DNA of 64,000 nt from Corella eumyota (Eukaryota > Chordata > Ascidiacea > Phlebobranchia > Corellidae): contig OY720097.1 of the NCBI GenBank assembly GCA_963082875.1, positions 2,108,001 to 2,172,000 on the forward strand, read 5' to 3'. This document shows positions 10,601 through 22,264 of this stretch, in pieces. The notes beneath the pieces were generated by a model that saw only the letters and a program-made list of their open reading frames with translations, did no database searches and was not told where the DNA came from. Position numbers and translations under genes: made by a program. Each line of letters begins with the position of its first letter. Position 1 is the stretch's first letter.

Positions 10601-12818
10601 AGAAACTCTTCATAACATGAACCAACTCTTAGCTGCAGCCCAGCAACAACCTGTTGTATCAACTACTACTAGAGCAGGTTTGTTACAATAATCTTATGTT
10701 CTGTTTGTGCCCCATTGCTATACTTGTATTAATTTGCCATCTAAGTTTAAAGTGTTTAAATTTACTATTTTTTTAAGTTTTATTTACTTGTTGTTATTAA
10801 ATTTAGGTTAACTCGACGTACAAAGCAAAATATTTAAATTACTATTTCACCTTTTTAATTAAAAATTGTTGTTCTAGAAACCAACACGAACAGCAACAAT
10901 AGCAATCAACAACAACAACAAATCATAGCATCCAACCCCCAAGTTTTAACTCAGATACAGCAACTTACAAATAATCTACAACAACAAACACAACAGCAAG
11001 GGATTGTACAGGTTTGTACTTGTTTAAATAATAACTGTATATTTTTTCATAGGTTTAATGAGTTTTGGTACATAAATAATAACTAGCCGATTTCCTGCCT
11101 AATGGGTTTGCTTTATATTTGTAATAAAATGGTTGTAACACTCATCTAATACCTTTCTGTAGTAGTTACCCATGCCCATTTGTGGCAGTTTAGGTTTGTT
11201 TGAAAGTCACTAAGTTAAAAATACTTCATCTACTAATCTCCATTATATAAGTCTATAGCCATTTATAAAATAATTTTACTCTTTTGTGTTTACATAACAT
11301 AACAAGAAGCTACTTTTGTAAGGGTTTTAAAGTTTGAAAGTCTTAGATCACTTTGCTTAAGCTTTATTAGACTCACAGCACAATAGATCGTATACTAAAC
11401 TCCATTTTGTCTTTTTAAGCTTGTTTTTTATTAAATTTATTTTAAAACAATTTCTATTTTTGTAGATCTTGTCTGCGGCTGCTCAGTTACAACAACAACA
11501 AAACACCAGCAACAACAACAGCAATAACAGCAATAATCTACAACAACAATTAGCTGTTGCACAAATGTTATCGGCAGCTAACAATGGAAACAACCCTAGG
11601 TTTGTAAAATCTTTATAAAACAAAACAAATGTTTTTAATGGTTAGTTTTTGATAACAAATATATATATATTAAAGCTTAGTGGACAATATGTAAATATGT
11701 ATATAAATATATATATGTGTGGTGTACATGTAAAGGCATACAAAAAAATAAAACTGCTGTTCGCACATGTAAATCCTCACTGGCAAGTTTTAGTAGGGAG
11801 TTGTGACCACAACACTAAAATTAAATGACCATCTGTAGGGCGGTCTATCGATTATTATTAACTAATGCAATAAGACCTTTCATCGATTAAATATTTACTA
11901 AATATAATTTTTCCTTTAAATGGAGTAACCAATGATAAAATTTTATGAATACAAATTTTACTGATTTTATAAAACTGACATTAAACTTATAAAAAATTAA
12001 TTTTACAGACCTGTGAGTCAACTCCAATTAAACGCTGGAACATTAACTGAACTCCAACCAGTTAGTTCTTTATTAAGCCAACTCAGACCTCAAACCCAAA
12101 CTACTTTTCCTGCCACAAGTAAGTATTGAAAATACCTTAAAGTAATATTTTATAAAAGTTTAATTTAAGTTAATGCATTAATTAAATAAAAATTACAGGA
12201 CTATTTCTTATATTAACACAAAATTTACTTATTAGGGGTTAGTATGGGCCAGCCAATAACTGCCACCGCTCTTCCCTCCCTAGTGTTGCCCCCGGCAACA
12301 GTAACCGGGATTTCTCCACATGCAAGTGTCATCCAAGGGGCTTCCCCAAGCTCGCAACCTTTCACGACGATATACAGTGAGGCTTGGAAGTTAGCGAACG
12401 GGATTTCAAGAGGTAAAAATTTAAATTTTTTTAAGTGCTATATTGGAGAGTTTTACAATTTTGTAAGTGATGTATATAGCATGTTAGTATGGTTGACACT
12501 AAATCATAAAATGGCTTTAGAACCTTTAAAAAATGTCTGTGGTACTTACAATTTAGTTTTCAAAAATACTGGAAAATGATGAAAATTAAAAATCAGGTCA
12601 CCATATATTTTCGTGTGACGTAGAAAGTACTAAGTAGCGTAGTGAATGTATACAAGCTAGTACTTCTACATTATCACAAACAGGGCTTCCCGCTTTGTAA
12701 AAGTAATTTTTTTTTAGCTTCAAGTTTAAATCTAAATTGATGTTCTCCTGCAGGCACTCCACCTATAGCTCATGGTGATGTTCCAACCCCACCAAGTGTA
12801 GATTCAAATAAGAAATAA
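4664..12818 (+). CDS. Pax2/5/8-type paired-box transcription factor, 19 exons, about 1,097 aa
   Basis: Exons: 4664-5651, 5897-6065, 6359-6556, 6956-7053, 7346-7504, 7851-7982, 8339-8535, 8838-8957, 9035-9148, 9237-9330, 9435-9559, 9854-9949, 10183-10261, 10573-10677, 10878-11011, 11466-11599, 12009-12118, 12236-12412, 12754-12818. Residues 1-330 are acidic then Ala/Gln-rich, with a basic AT-hook-like patch (KKRGRKSSK). The paired domain (about 331-458) has [36 protein letters not shown] and [14 protein letters not shown], closest to Pax2/5/8; its exon phases match vertebrates. An octapeptide-like Groucho motif, LSLSNLLGI, lies near residue 560. The rest is Gln/Asn-rich with a sumoylation-like VKQEP near 860. 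No homeodomain remnant is visible, and the protein is over twice the usual 390-450 aa. Several phase 0-0 exons could be skipped. Poly(A) signals lie at 13179 and 13207. A nuclear DNA-binding regulator by family knowledge. Confidence 0.9.
8640..8800 (-). repeat. SINE family 2, reverse copy in Pax intron
   Basis: Shares the words CTATCTGTAAATGC, GGGCAAATA, TGTGGCATTAGTG and AACCTTTTGGCTCATAG with the copies near 15.9 kb and 28.96 kb. The reverse strand carries the tRNA-like promoter half. It is diverged. Confidence 0.65.
10362..10450 (+). repeat. Short dispersed repeat (family 3), diverged copy
   Basis: Shares the pattern GCTGTTGTTTGTGG, then GGGCAAATATCTGTTG, with segments near 11.75, 37.35 and 42.39 kb. 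No coding capacity and no clear ends. Homology is judged by eye. Confidence 0.4.
11655..11875 (+). repeat. Short dispersed repeat (family 3) with AT-rich leader
   Basis: An AT-rich leader (TTAAAGCTTAGTGGACAATA) is followed by ATAAAACTGCTGTTCGC and ends with GACCATCTGTAGGGCGGTCTA. The leader matches the copy at 42.3 kb and the end matches the reverse strand near 37.3 kb, so the three together outline one element of about 200 bp. It lies in a Pax intron. Confidence 0.5.
12440..12692 (+). repeat. Unclassified about 250-bp repeat with a 3' foldback (copy 1)
   Basis: Strongly similar to 55440-55700 (shared TGATGTATATAGCATGTTAG, AAAATGGCTTTAGAAC, AAAATGTCTGTGGTACT). The last 80 bases form a foldback: TGTGACGTAGAAAGTACT pairs with AGTACTTCTACATTATCACA. 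Both copies end at GGGCTTCCC. This fits a small non-autonomous DNA element, but I found no convincing terminal inverted repeat at the 5' end. Confidence 0.65.
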
Positions 12819-14180
12819 TAACCACAAGTGGGAGTGAGAGTGAATCATTCACTGATGTCGGACCAAGAAGTGGGAAATAGTTATGCAAAAAAATGAAAAA
12901 AAAAACAGTTTTTGTAAACCATGAAAAATTAACCCCAGTTTACAATCAAGTTTTAAGTTTTTAGTCATTTTTTACAGCTTTCAATTTTTAATTTTGTACT
13001 TTTTTCAGAACTGGATATTTAACTTAAAAAAAAATTGGATTTTTTTAGGGGATTGTTTATTATTGTTAGTTGGTTGTTTTTGCCATTTTTCTTGTTTTTC
13101 TGCCATTGCAAATATATTGTAGCTACCAAGCGCTATGATTTGCACTACTTTGTACAATATGTTTAACAAAATGTATCCAATAAACAAATGTTATTGTTCA
13201 TAAGAAAATAAAGGTTTAACAAAAAACTTTGGCGGTGTTTTTAATTTATTTATTCTTGATGTGGCTTAACATCAAAGAATTTTTTAAGGAACATGAAGTA
13301 AGACTTCATGATTTAGGTGATTATCAGGCAACTATTAAAAATATTTTTTACTTCTGTCATTATTAAGCGCAATATGAAAAATTTACTAGGATCTAATAAT
13401 TTTCTTTAAAATATTTGTATTATTAGTTAGCAACTACTAAATGGTCGAATTTTTAACTTTACATTTATCAGCAGGTTACCATTAAAAAAATTATGGTCGC
13501 AATACAAGATTATTGCGCACTATGTGTATGCCATTTTAATTTTTTTGCCAAAATACCTATAACAATTCCTGGTCGTTTTAGGGGGGCAATACAGAAATTT
13601 CGCGCACCACAACCTTTCCTTTTTATGTTATTTTTTTGTTAATGCCTAAGTTTCTACCCTTTTTAAAATAAATTAATAACATTAGATAAAATACTACAGA
13701 CTAATTATATTCAAAAATAAAATATAAATTTCTCCTAGTCTACTTTTAAGTCTCTTTTTACGACACGAGAAAAAGGGAAAGCAGGAGAGAGAAAAAATGA
13801 AAAAGGCGATTTTTTAATTATTCAGAGCGGGTAGAGTAAAAAGTTGACGACAATTCAAAAATCTTAATCGAGAGCAGTATTACGAAAGCTCATGTAATTT
13901 ACAATTTAAAGACACGTGTAGTAACATATTACGAAGGTATTTCTAATAGGAAATTACGTTTTCGTAGCAAAAAAGTTAGTATTTAAGGCCTGTTAGTTGG
14001 ATACGATCTATTTTTATATCCGAAAACTCGCAAAGTTTGCCATAGTCAGATAGTCAGTTAGTACAAAAATAAAATCAAATTTTAAATATCCGAATATCTG
14101 ACTTTTAAAAATATATTTCAGGTTGTGCCTTAATTAACATATTACACAAACTGTTGCCTGTAGGCAAATAGGACCTCAAA
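12819..14180. other. Pax 3' UTR and intergenic region upstream of erlin
   Basis: Pax 3' UTR with AATAAA at 13179 and 13207, then non-coding DNA. An acceptor-like CCTGTAG ends at 14163, 17 nt before the erlin ATG, and could be a spliced-leader or cis acceptor. No other gene is seen. Confidence 0.5.
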
Positions 14181-17100
14181 ATGTCGAATAATTTATTGGT
14201 TCTGGCAATTAGTGTTGCAAGTTTTGCAATTCTGATAAATTTTTCTCTGCACAAAGTTGATGAAGGACACACGGCAGTTTATTATCGGGTAATTATCAAA
14301 CTAACCCAATTTAACTTTGTTTTCATATGTTTATTTAATTTTTAAAACTAACATTAATTTCACCAATAATTTAAGTACCACTACATACTTTGTAAACTAT
14401 TATAGATAGGTGTTTGAAATTTTTTTAAACGGTGCTTTTGCTATACTGTAAAATCAAGTTTAAATATTTTTAAATTATGGGATGTTTTAAATTTTTTGGT
14501 TTTCTTTACTGTAAACATGTATTATTTATTATAAATATATTTTTTGTTGTGACTATTATTGTGTTGTTAGTAAAAAGCTAACTTTAAAATATTTAACTTC
14601 AAGGGTGGAGCATTATTACAAACCACAGCAGGACCAGGTTACCATGTCATGTTACCTTTCATTACAACTTACAGAACCGTTCAAACTACCTTGCAAACTG
14701 ATAAAGTTAAAAATGTACCTTGTGGTACAAGGTAAGATGTCTATTTATTATATTCTTAGGTGAACTTACAACTAATGAACTTAATATTAAAATCTATCAT
14801 TAATTTTTAGTTTTTAATTTAAAAACAAACCTTTTTATTTTTTTTTCATTAAGTACAATTTTTAACAATTTTTATTCATGATTTTACCAACTAACAAACT
14901 TAATAATAATAATTTTTTTTTTTTAAAAACAAAATACCTTTTTATCTTATTTTCGAAGTGCTTAATTTTTAAACATTTTTATTAACAATTTTAGCGGAGG
15001 AGTTATGATCTATTTTGACCAAATAGAAGTTGTGAATATATTGTCACCTGCTGCAGTTTATGAAATAGTTCGTAACTACACGGCTGACTATGACAGAGCT
15101 TTAATATTTAACAAAGTCCATCATGAACTTAATCAATTTTGTTCAGTGCATTCTCTACAAGAAGTCTATATTGCAAAGTTTGGTAAGTGAATCTATTAAA
15201 TGCTTAAATATTCGAACAAAGATTTGTTTAACTAAACCTTGTTTAATTTGGCTTGTGCTGGTATTTTGTGGTAGTCAGTTTTAAATATTTTATTCTAAAA
15301 AACAATTATATTTATTTTAAAGTTCATTTTTGTAATATAAACTTGTTTTTTGGTTCACAAATTGTTAATATTGTAGGAAGTTATTTTTAATGAATGTAAA
15401 ATCTGTAAAAACAACTTTATAAAATATTAATAACTAAAACTAAATTTACCGTTTATTGTGTAAAATCTTTTTTTAAATTATGATTGAACATCAAATATAT
15501 ATATAAATACAATATTTACAATTATTTCGTGTTATTAATTTTACCTTCTTTTCCAAAATATCTACAATGCGAATTTTTAGTCTATTTATAAATTTTAACT
15601 GTTTGTCTATTTATAAGTATCATCTTTATCCATACCCAAATACAATATTTCTGCCGGTTTGTATTTTTTACAGGTTATATATATTAACCAAAACAATGTT
15701 TTTTAATTAAGACCGGATTGATGAAAATCTCAAGAAAGCTTTACAAGTTGATTTAACCGAGATGGCACCTGGTTTATTTGTTCAAGCTGTTAGAGTTACC
15801 AAACCTAAAATTCCTGAGATGATTAGAAAAAATTACGAACTCATGTAAGAAAATTATTTAAAATATTTTTTAATAAATGTTATTGTTTAGGCTTATTTTT
15901 AGTTTTGATATTTTTATCGGGTGTGGGTTGGGACGTGTCTGAGCTATCTGTAAATGCTGATCTCAGGGACAAATAGTGTGGCATTGGTGTGGCTTAAACT
16001 TGAAACCTTCTGGCTTGTAGTCTGATGCCATGACCGGTTCGCCACACTTCTGTGTGTTCAGGCTTATTTTTAAGATAGTATGTTTTTAGAATAATTTTAA
16101 GGAAACTTTAAGTTTTTTTGCTTTTTAGGGAATCTGAGAAAACGAAACTTTTGATTGTAAATGAGAAACAAAAAGTTATTGAGAAGGAAGCGGAGACTGA
16201 AAGAAAGAAGGCAGTTATTGGTTTGTTATTTATTTTTATTGTCTCCAAAAAAATAAACAGTTAAGGAAACAGTTAAACAGTTAACCTTAACTACGATTTT
16301 ATAAAACCACAAATATTTGAGGCCTGTGACCACAATCAACTGCGTTTGCTCTGTCTTTTACTTATAGTTGGACAAATTTAGTTTTACTTTCATTTTACAA
16401 CAAAGTTTAAATTAACTAATATTTTTTGGGTTCATTTTATTAAATTTTTTGGTTGGTTTATTTATGAACAGTAATACAATGTCGTATTAAATATTTGCGG
16501 TTTTCAAAAATTACAGAGGCAGAAAAAGTTGCACAAGTTGCAAAAATTCAATACAACCAACAAATCATGGAGAAAGAAACCCAAAAGAAAATATCTGAGA
16601 TTGAAGGTAAAAGCGAAAGCTAATCACACCTGCTTGAATATTACCTTAATTTTTTAATCTATTTATTAACTTAGTGTTGTGTATGTTTAGTTGGGTTCTA
16701 CTAAGATAAATTAAAATAGATTAAAAAAGGACTTTTAATACTGTAACTAAAAAAAAATACGCGTACATATAACCTATATTCAGTTTTAAATGTTTTGACA
16801 ACGCCTTAAGTTATATTAGAATGCTTATAAACATATTATTAACATGACATAAGGAAATTACACATCCTTTTTTACTACATGTACTTTTTGTATAAATTAA
16901 ACAACCCAAACCTGTTGTTTATATTAACATAAAAACAAACATGTTTTAGATGAGTCCCATTTAGCTCGTATGAAGGCCAGAACTGATGCTGAATGTTATC
17001 AATCAACAAAGGAAGCTGAAGCTAATGCTGTAAGCAATAAGTGAACATTTACTGTAGTTATAAATGGGTATACTTTATACTTAAGTCAATGCAAAAACTT

Positions 17101-18504
17101 AACATTCTTATAATAGTGTTTTGCAAAACTGTAAAGAAAAAAAATGGCAGTAGTAGTCCGTTTTTTGCACAAAATAATAATTGCAAAAATAGGAATAAAA
17201 CCACAGAAAAATGGTGATTAATTACTGGTAAATGTTGGTTTGGCGCTTGTTTGGATAGGTAAAAAAATTACAATAGCTTAGTAAATGAGTAGCAAAAATA
17301 CAAACAGCAAAGCACGTAAGAGAAAGATACTATGTGTAATTTATTAAAAATTAAATAATGTTTGTTGTGTTTTTTAATTCTAGGATAACGCTATGATTCT
17401 ATTTTTTGTGAAATATAAAGTTAAATTGTACCTATGTTGCTAGGACTATGTTGCTAGGACTAGACTTTGTACCTAAGTAAAAAATGTGGTCAACTTAAAT
17501 ATTTCCTGTGATATTTGTTAATTAAATTAGCTGTCATTCAACCACTTTGAGGTCAATTTTACCTCTATTTAAATTTAACTGATTGGAGTTACGATCTATT
17601 AACATTTATGTTGGCATTTTTGGGACATAAAACTAATTGAAAAGTAAAAAATTAGCAGCATTTGCTATTTAACTAGTTAATTAGTAAGCTTTTATTTGGT
17701 AATACTTAATAAAAACTATTAATAAAACGGTAATAAAAACTGTTTGACAATTAATAGGCTATTCAAAAATAATTACATTTTTTATTTTACTTTTTTGTTC
17801 CCTAAAAAACAAAAAAGATGTTTTTTCTAAACTTTTTTTTTTAGGTCCGACTAACTCCCAATTATCTTGAACTGAAGAGGATTGAAGCACTTGGTAAGAA
17901 CGTGAAGGTTTATTATGGCCCAAGTATTCCACAAATGATGCTGGATAGCTTCTTCAAGGAGCCCATTCAGGTAAATACAAGTTATACATACTTAATCTAA
18001 ACACAGTCATGTTACATTTAATTTTTATTTAAAATCTTGATTTGGAATTTTGTTTCATGTTAAGTACAGCAATTTGTATTATGTGATTAAATAGTATGTT
18101 TATTAGTTTTTTTATTTATTCTCTGGTATTAAGTAAATAATTTAAAAATGTTTCAAAAATTAAAACTCATTTTTTTTATATTTTTATTCTCATTATGAAA
18201 AGTCTTGAGTTGCCTTTGGCAGTTTGGGATTTTATTGATTATAATTGCCTAATAATTATGCTGCCAATTGGCCTTGGACTTTAAGAGCATAACTGCAGTG
18301 TACTATAGCATTAAAGTAATGAGGATCGAACCTTGGATCTCATGTGTTAAATTCAAGTGTTCTAACTACTACACCACACCATAGTAAAAGTTAAACCTAT
18401 ACAACAGTTAAACGTAATTCAATTTAAATTATAAATTTTTTCTTGTTTAGCCAACTGAGGAAAACGCAAAACTTGCTGCTATTAAAAAAGATTCCAAAAA
18501 ATGA
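14181..18504 (+). CDS. ERLIN: Erlin (SPFH-domain ER lipid-raft protein), 9 exons, 332 aa
   Basis: Exons: 14181-14288, 14604-14731, 14995-15182, 15712-15844, 16129-16220, 16517-16606, 16950-17029, 17845-17970, 18451-18504. Erlins are ER membrane scaffolds that bind cholesterol and guide ER-associated degradation of IP3 receptors and control of SREBP. A hydrophobic N-terminal anchor ([19 protein letters not shown]) is followed by the SPFH/prohibitin domain ([47 protein letters not shown]), a coiled-coil Glu/Lys/Ala-rich segment, then the oligomerisation region ([18 protein letters not shown]). Length matches ERLIN1/2 (about 340-350). The C-terminus ends KKDSKK and lacks a long tail. Vertebrates have two erlins; I cannot say whether this single gene equals one or both. 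The anchor exon begins 17 nt after an acceptor-like AG. Poly(A) signal near 18628. Confidence 0.94.
15915..16062 (-). repeat. SINE family 2, reverse copy in erlin intron
   Basis: Shares CTATCTGTAAATGCTG, GGGACAAATAGTGTGGCATT and GAAACCTTCTGGC with the copies near 8.7 and 28.96 kb. Reverse orientation relative to its tRNA-like head. Confidence 0.7.
18204..18385 (-). repeat. SINE family 1, reverse, diverged copy in erlin intron
   Basis: Contains GAGTTGCCTTTGGCAGTTTG, ATTATAATTGCC, ATTATGCTGCC and the reversed head ending TACTACACCACACCA. Many substitutions suggest an old copy. Confidence 0.75.
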
Positions 18505-19033
18505 GCTGCTTATTGAAAAATTGATAAAGTGTTTAATTCATTGTGCTTACAAATTTCAAAGTTTTAAAGATTTTAGGCCGTCTAATTTTCGTGCAATTTT
18601 TATGCAATTCTGTCGTGTTTTAATTCGAATAAAAACGTTTTGATATCTCAAGATACATTTTTTGTTAGTTTGTTTAGTTTATTGATATCTATTGTTTAGG
18701 TTGCTTAGTAAATAACAATTATTTGTTTTTACTATTGGTTTAAAAATACGTAAACCTTGAATAAAAGGAGACTGTTGTCCTGTGACCATGGTGTTAAAAT
18801 CTTATATGTTATATATCCTTTAAGACTACCTTTCTTATTTTAAATTACAGAATAACCTAGGTCTTAATCTTATGTTTGTCTTGAGGCCTTGTCCACTGTT
18901 TATAAATTAAAAAAGGTCCTAAAAGCATTATAAAACTGTGTTAGCATCTGATAAACTGGTGTAAACAGAAACTTTCTGAGTAATGCATTAATTTATATTT
19001 TACAAAAAAATAAGCTTTAACACCAAAGTTCAT
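18505..19033. other. Convergent 3' ends of erlin and the helical-protein gene
   Basis: About 530 bp of AT-rich DNA holding both 3' UTRs. The erlin poly(A) signal is at 18628. Nothing else is seen. Confidence 0.5.
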
Positions 19034-21467
19034 TTATTTAAAAAATAATCCGTTTTTCCTTTGGCATTTTCCACCACATGCAACACCATAGAAAGCACCA
19101 TAACCAGGTGGTTTAACTGGTTCTGGTGGAACTAGTAAACTATCTTCCACCATTGAGAATACCTGGTGCTTCATTTTTTTGGTTGATTTGTTCAACTAAA
19201 TAAAAATACAACGAGTTGGTTTTAAAAGTAAAATTGGTTTGTAGTAATGGTTTAAAAACAAACAATTACATCTGGTGTTTTTTTTAAAACCAATTACAAC
19301 TGATGTAACCAAACAAAATTTTATCTTAAAAGATAATAAAGGCGGGTAGTAATATAAAAAAGCTAGTTATATATTTCCATTATATTAATAAATAACTAAA
19401 CTTATCATTGAAATTTAATCTATAACCGAAATATTGATTATCTTAATATTAAAAGGAGATTAACCAAGTGTTTAGATAGATTATTATAAAGATCGACAAA
19501 CATCGTCTTCACTGATAATAAAGGATATGTTTGATAACATTTTACCGTGGAAACGGATTGGATGACGTCTTGACATTGTGACGTATAAGCAGGTGGAAGG
19601 TTCATGACGTCAAACTTGGTGTTTTCCCAAGCTTTCACTGGCCTAAAGAATTTAAAAATATAAATCAATAACGAATGACGTCACAAATTCGTATTGCTAG
19701 ATCAATTGACGTCACAAACTATTTAAGTGACGTCATCAATTACTTGTAAAATTTATAAAAAAATCAAAACGTGAAAAGTTAAACAAAAATAACGTCATAA
19801 GTATATTTAGAGAGTATAATTGACGTCACAAATAATTTAAGTGACGTCATTACTTACCTGTAACTGGATCTGTCCGGCACTTTTTCGTTGACGAAGATTT
19901 TTTGTCTTTTAAGAGTGGCGGATTTTGCTCGTTTGGGGGGACCCCTTTTCTTAAGAACCGGTCGTATTTGCTGCGAAAACAAAACGAAAAAATATTTATT
20001 AACAATTCTTATGATATTTATTAACAATTCTTATGATTACTCACGTTTGGGTTTCTAATAAGCTATTTAAAATTGTATACTCTACAAGAAATTTTAAACT
20101 TTACGAGAAAGGCAAACTTTTGTAACCGATTTTTAATGTTTAGAATTATTTTAAACGACTCTAAAGTTGCCATATTACGTAATCGGTTTAACATTTTTTT
20201 TGGAAAAATATGCTGCATCGAAACAGATTTAAGTTAACGATAAATACCAGACCTAATGGTAAATTGTGTGGATTTAGTGCGACTCGAACCCCAAACCTTT
20301 TAACATATAATCAGATAATAATAAGTAGTCTTTACTTGTGTTTTTTCATACGCCTGCATATTGTGTCTTCCTCTGTGTCCAGCTGCCACCATTTCGGCAT
20401 GCAACGCCAAAACACGAGAACGTTCTAGAATTGTGTTGCTCATCCGATTGCGAGTCTTTGATAATTTCTAAAACAATAAATTTTTGTTAATTTTAAAATT
20501 CCTCTTTTTAATTGATTAATAAATTAATTTTTCTATTGGTTTATTGGAAAATTGTTTGATAAAATCAAATTAAATCGTTTAATATTTTTTTAAATAATAT
20601 TAATTTTAGATTACCTGCAGCTGATTCCTTACTGTTGTGAATTCTTGCTGCAATCTTCTTTGCGCTGCGAACATTTGAGATCTATCCATCCGCACGCTGT
20701 CGCCATTGCGCTCCCACATGTTGACTTTAGCCTCCCGGTCATGGTTTTTAATGAAGCGCGGTCTCTTGATCAAAGCTTCAGCTCGTTTGGATCGTAACTC
20801 AGAATCTAACTGGTCCAAACACATTGCAATTCCTTCACGAAACTAGTAAAAAGTATGAGTTTTACCTTTATTGTCAAAACATGGATAAAACCGGCAGCTT
20901 AGTGTGAAACCGGCACAGAGGGATGATCAGAAGACTTAAAACTACACGAGAGTCTTAGTTTAATTTTCACAGCTCTTATGCTAAATCGCCTTTAAGTAAA
21001 GCGCTATAAACGATATAAACTCTTGCTGGGCCAACACTTAATCAATAGCTTAAACATCGGGCATTAATAGTCTATAATATTCTAAACTGCTTAAAGCAAT
21101 TCAAGACTGGGTCAAGGTAACTGATGTTACTCTACGTTTGGGTCGTGAAAATTTTTGTTAAATAGTTTGAAATAAAAATTAAAACTGAGAAAGTGCAATT
21201 TACCTTGGACAAAGACTTAATTTCGTCATTGATTTTATCAAGTTTAGCTCGCAAAGTAATCACAACAACCCGTAGTTGTCTTATATATGTATGTATCTTC
21301 GATAAGCTAGCCCCAGCTGATGGATTTATTAGTCCAATATTTTTCTTGGCTGTTATCCATTCGCAAACTTCTTTGCTAATTCCTGATGGAATGTTGTTAT
21401 CAACAGTGTATCTCTTTTTCCAATCAGGGACAAACGCAGACGGCAACAGCACTTGTTCCTTTGCCAT
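19034..21467 (-). CDS. Alpha-helical, possibly tektin-like protein, 6 exons, 331 aa
   Basis: Exons (minus strand order): 21204-21467, 20615-20842, 20336-20467, 19858-19970, 19546-19642, 19034-19195, in frame throughout. The N-terminal two thirds is charged and helical with few prolines (IRQLRVVVITLRAKLDKIND, then QRRLQQEFTTVRNQLQKLSK), which predicts coiled coils. A basic Pro-containing segment (KKRGPPKRAKS) and a short Pro/Gly/Cys tail (PPGYGAFYGVACGGKC) follow. The combination of EALIKRPRFIKNHDREAK with repeated hairpin-like helices recalls tektin-like ciliary proteins such as CCDC105/TEKTL1, but I do not see the tektin signature nonapeptide, so the family is a guess. It is divergent from eIF4E with about 800 bp between start codons. 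Introns carry TGACGTCA clusters. Without splicing at 19546 the reading frame would run on to 19438 with an unlikely tail. Confidence 0.75.
19676..19849. promoter_or_regulatory. Cluster of five TGACGTCA palindromes in duplicated units
   Basis: Exact TGACGTCA at 19676, 19707, 19728, 19821 and 19842, all in one intron. Two paired units, 19705-19735 and 19819-19849, share ATTGACGTCACAAA, ATTTAAG and TGACGTCAT, so the pair looks duplicated. The 8-mer is the full CREB/ATF site. An intronic enhancer is one reading; a repeat is another. Confidence 0.55.
20968..21150 (+). repeat. SINE family 1, diverged copy
   Basis: Body words AAGCGCTATAAACGATATAA, CCAACACTTAATC, GACTGGGTC and GTAACTGATGTTACTCTA. 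The head is largely lost. It lies antisense in an intron of the minus-strand helical-protein gene. Confidence 0.75.
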
Positions 21468-22264
21468 ATTTAATTAACATAAAATTTTAAGATAAAAGTT
21501 TTAATTATTGTTCAACTAATTGTAACTTTTTACTGAGTAAAAATTTTACTTTTAAATTTTATTGTGACGTCAATTTTTGGACAACGCCGGGTGTCACGTG
21601 ACTGATACGCACGAGTGAAGCAAAGTAGAAACTAAAATTTCGTTTGTAAGCTGTTTGAGAAACAAAATTCAAGGTTTTTGGCATTCAAAATCTACGTAAC
21701 TTATAAAATTATCTAAATTTAAATCAGTTTGTAATAAAATTTATAACACCAAGCTTTAGGGCCGCTTAAATTATGCATAACGGGTTTAAATTAAATACGA
21801 AAAGTATTAACAAACTAAACAAATTTAGTTTGTAGTTTTTTTCATTTTTTTAAATATTCTTAAACCATTTTGTTGTTAATTTTAGCCTAATCTAACTGGT
21901 TACGGATTTTAAATGTTTAAAATACATTTAATCACCTTTTAGATCACATAAAACTTCAGACTGTTTGTTACTTGTTTAGTTAGTTTGTGTTAAAATCGTA
22001 AGTTCAAAAATGTTGTCAAAATAACGTGTTTGCTTTAGTTGTATTTATACTTATTGGTAAAAAGTTGAACTCTTTATTTTACAATACAGAGTACAGTGAA
22101 GTTTTTTATTAATTTAATATACAGATATATACATTTTTGTAATGCCCATCTGCCTATTACTTTTTAAAATTTAACTAACAATTTTTGTATTTGAAGATTG
22201 AAAGTGTTTAACCATTTTACTCTGAATTAATTTTTGACGTTAACAACCAATTTTTGACATAATA
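21468..22264. promoter_or_regulatory. Shared promoter region between divergent genes
   Basis: The 797 bp between the start codons of the minus-strand helical-protein gene and eIF4E. It contains TGACGTCA at 21565 and GTCACGTGAC near 21592, both strong bZIP/bHLH-zip type palindromes, close to the minus-strand gene. An acceptor-like TTTGAAG ends near 22196, ahead of the eIF4E ATG. No gene inside. Confidence 0.5.
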
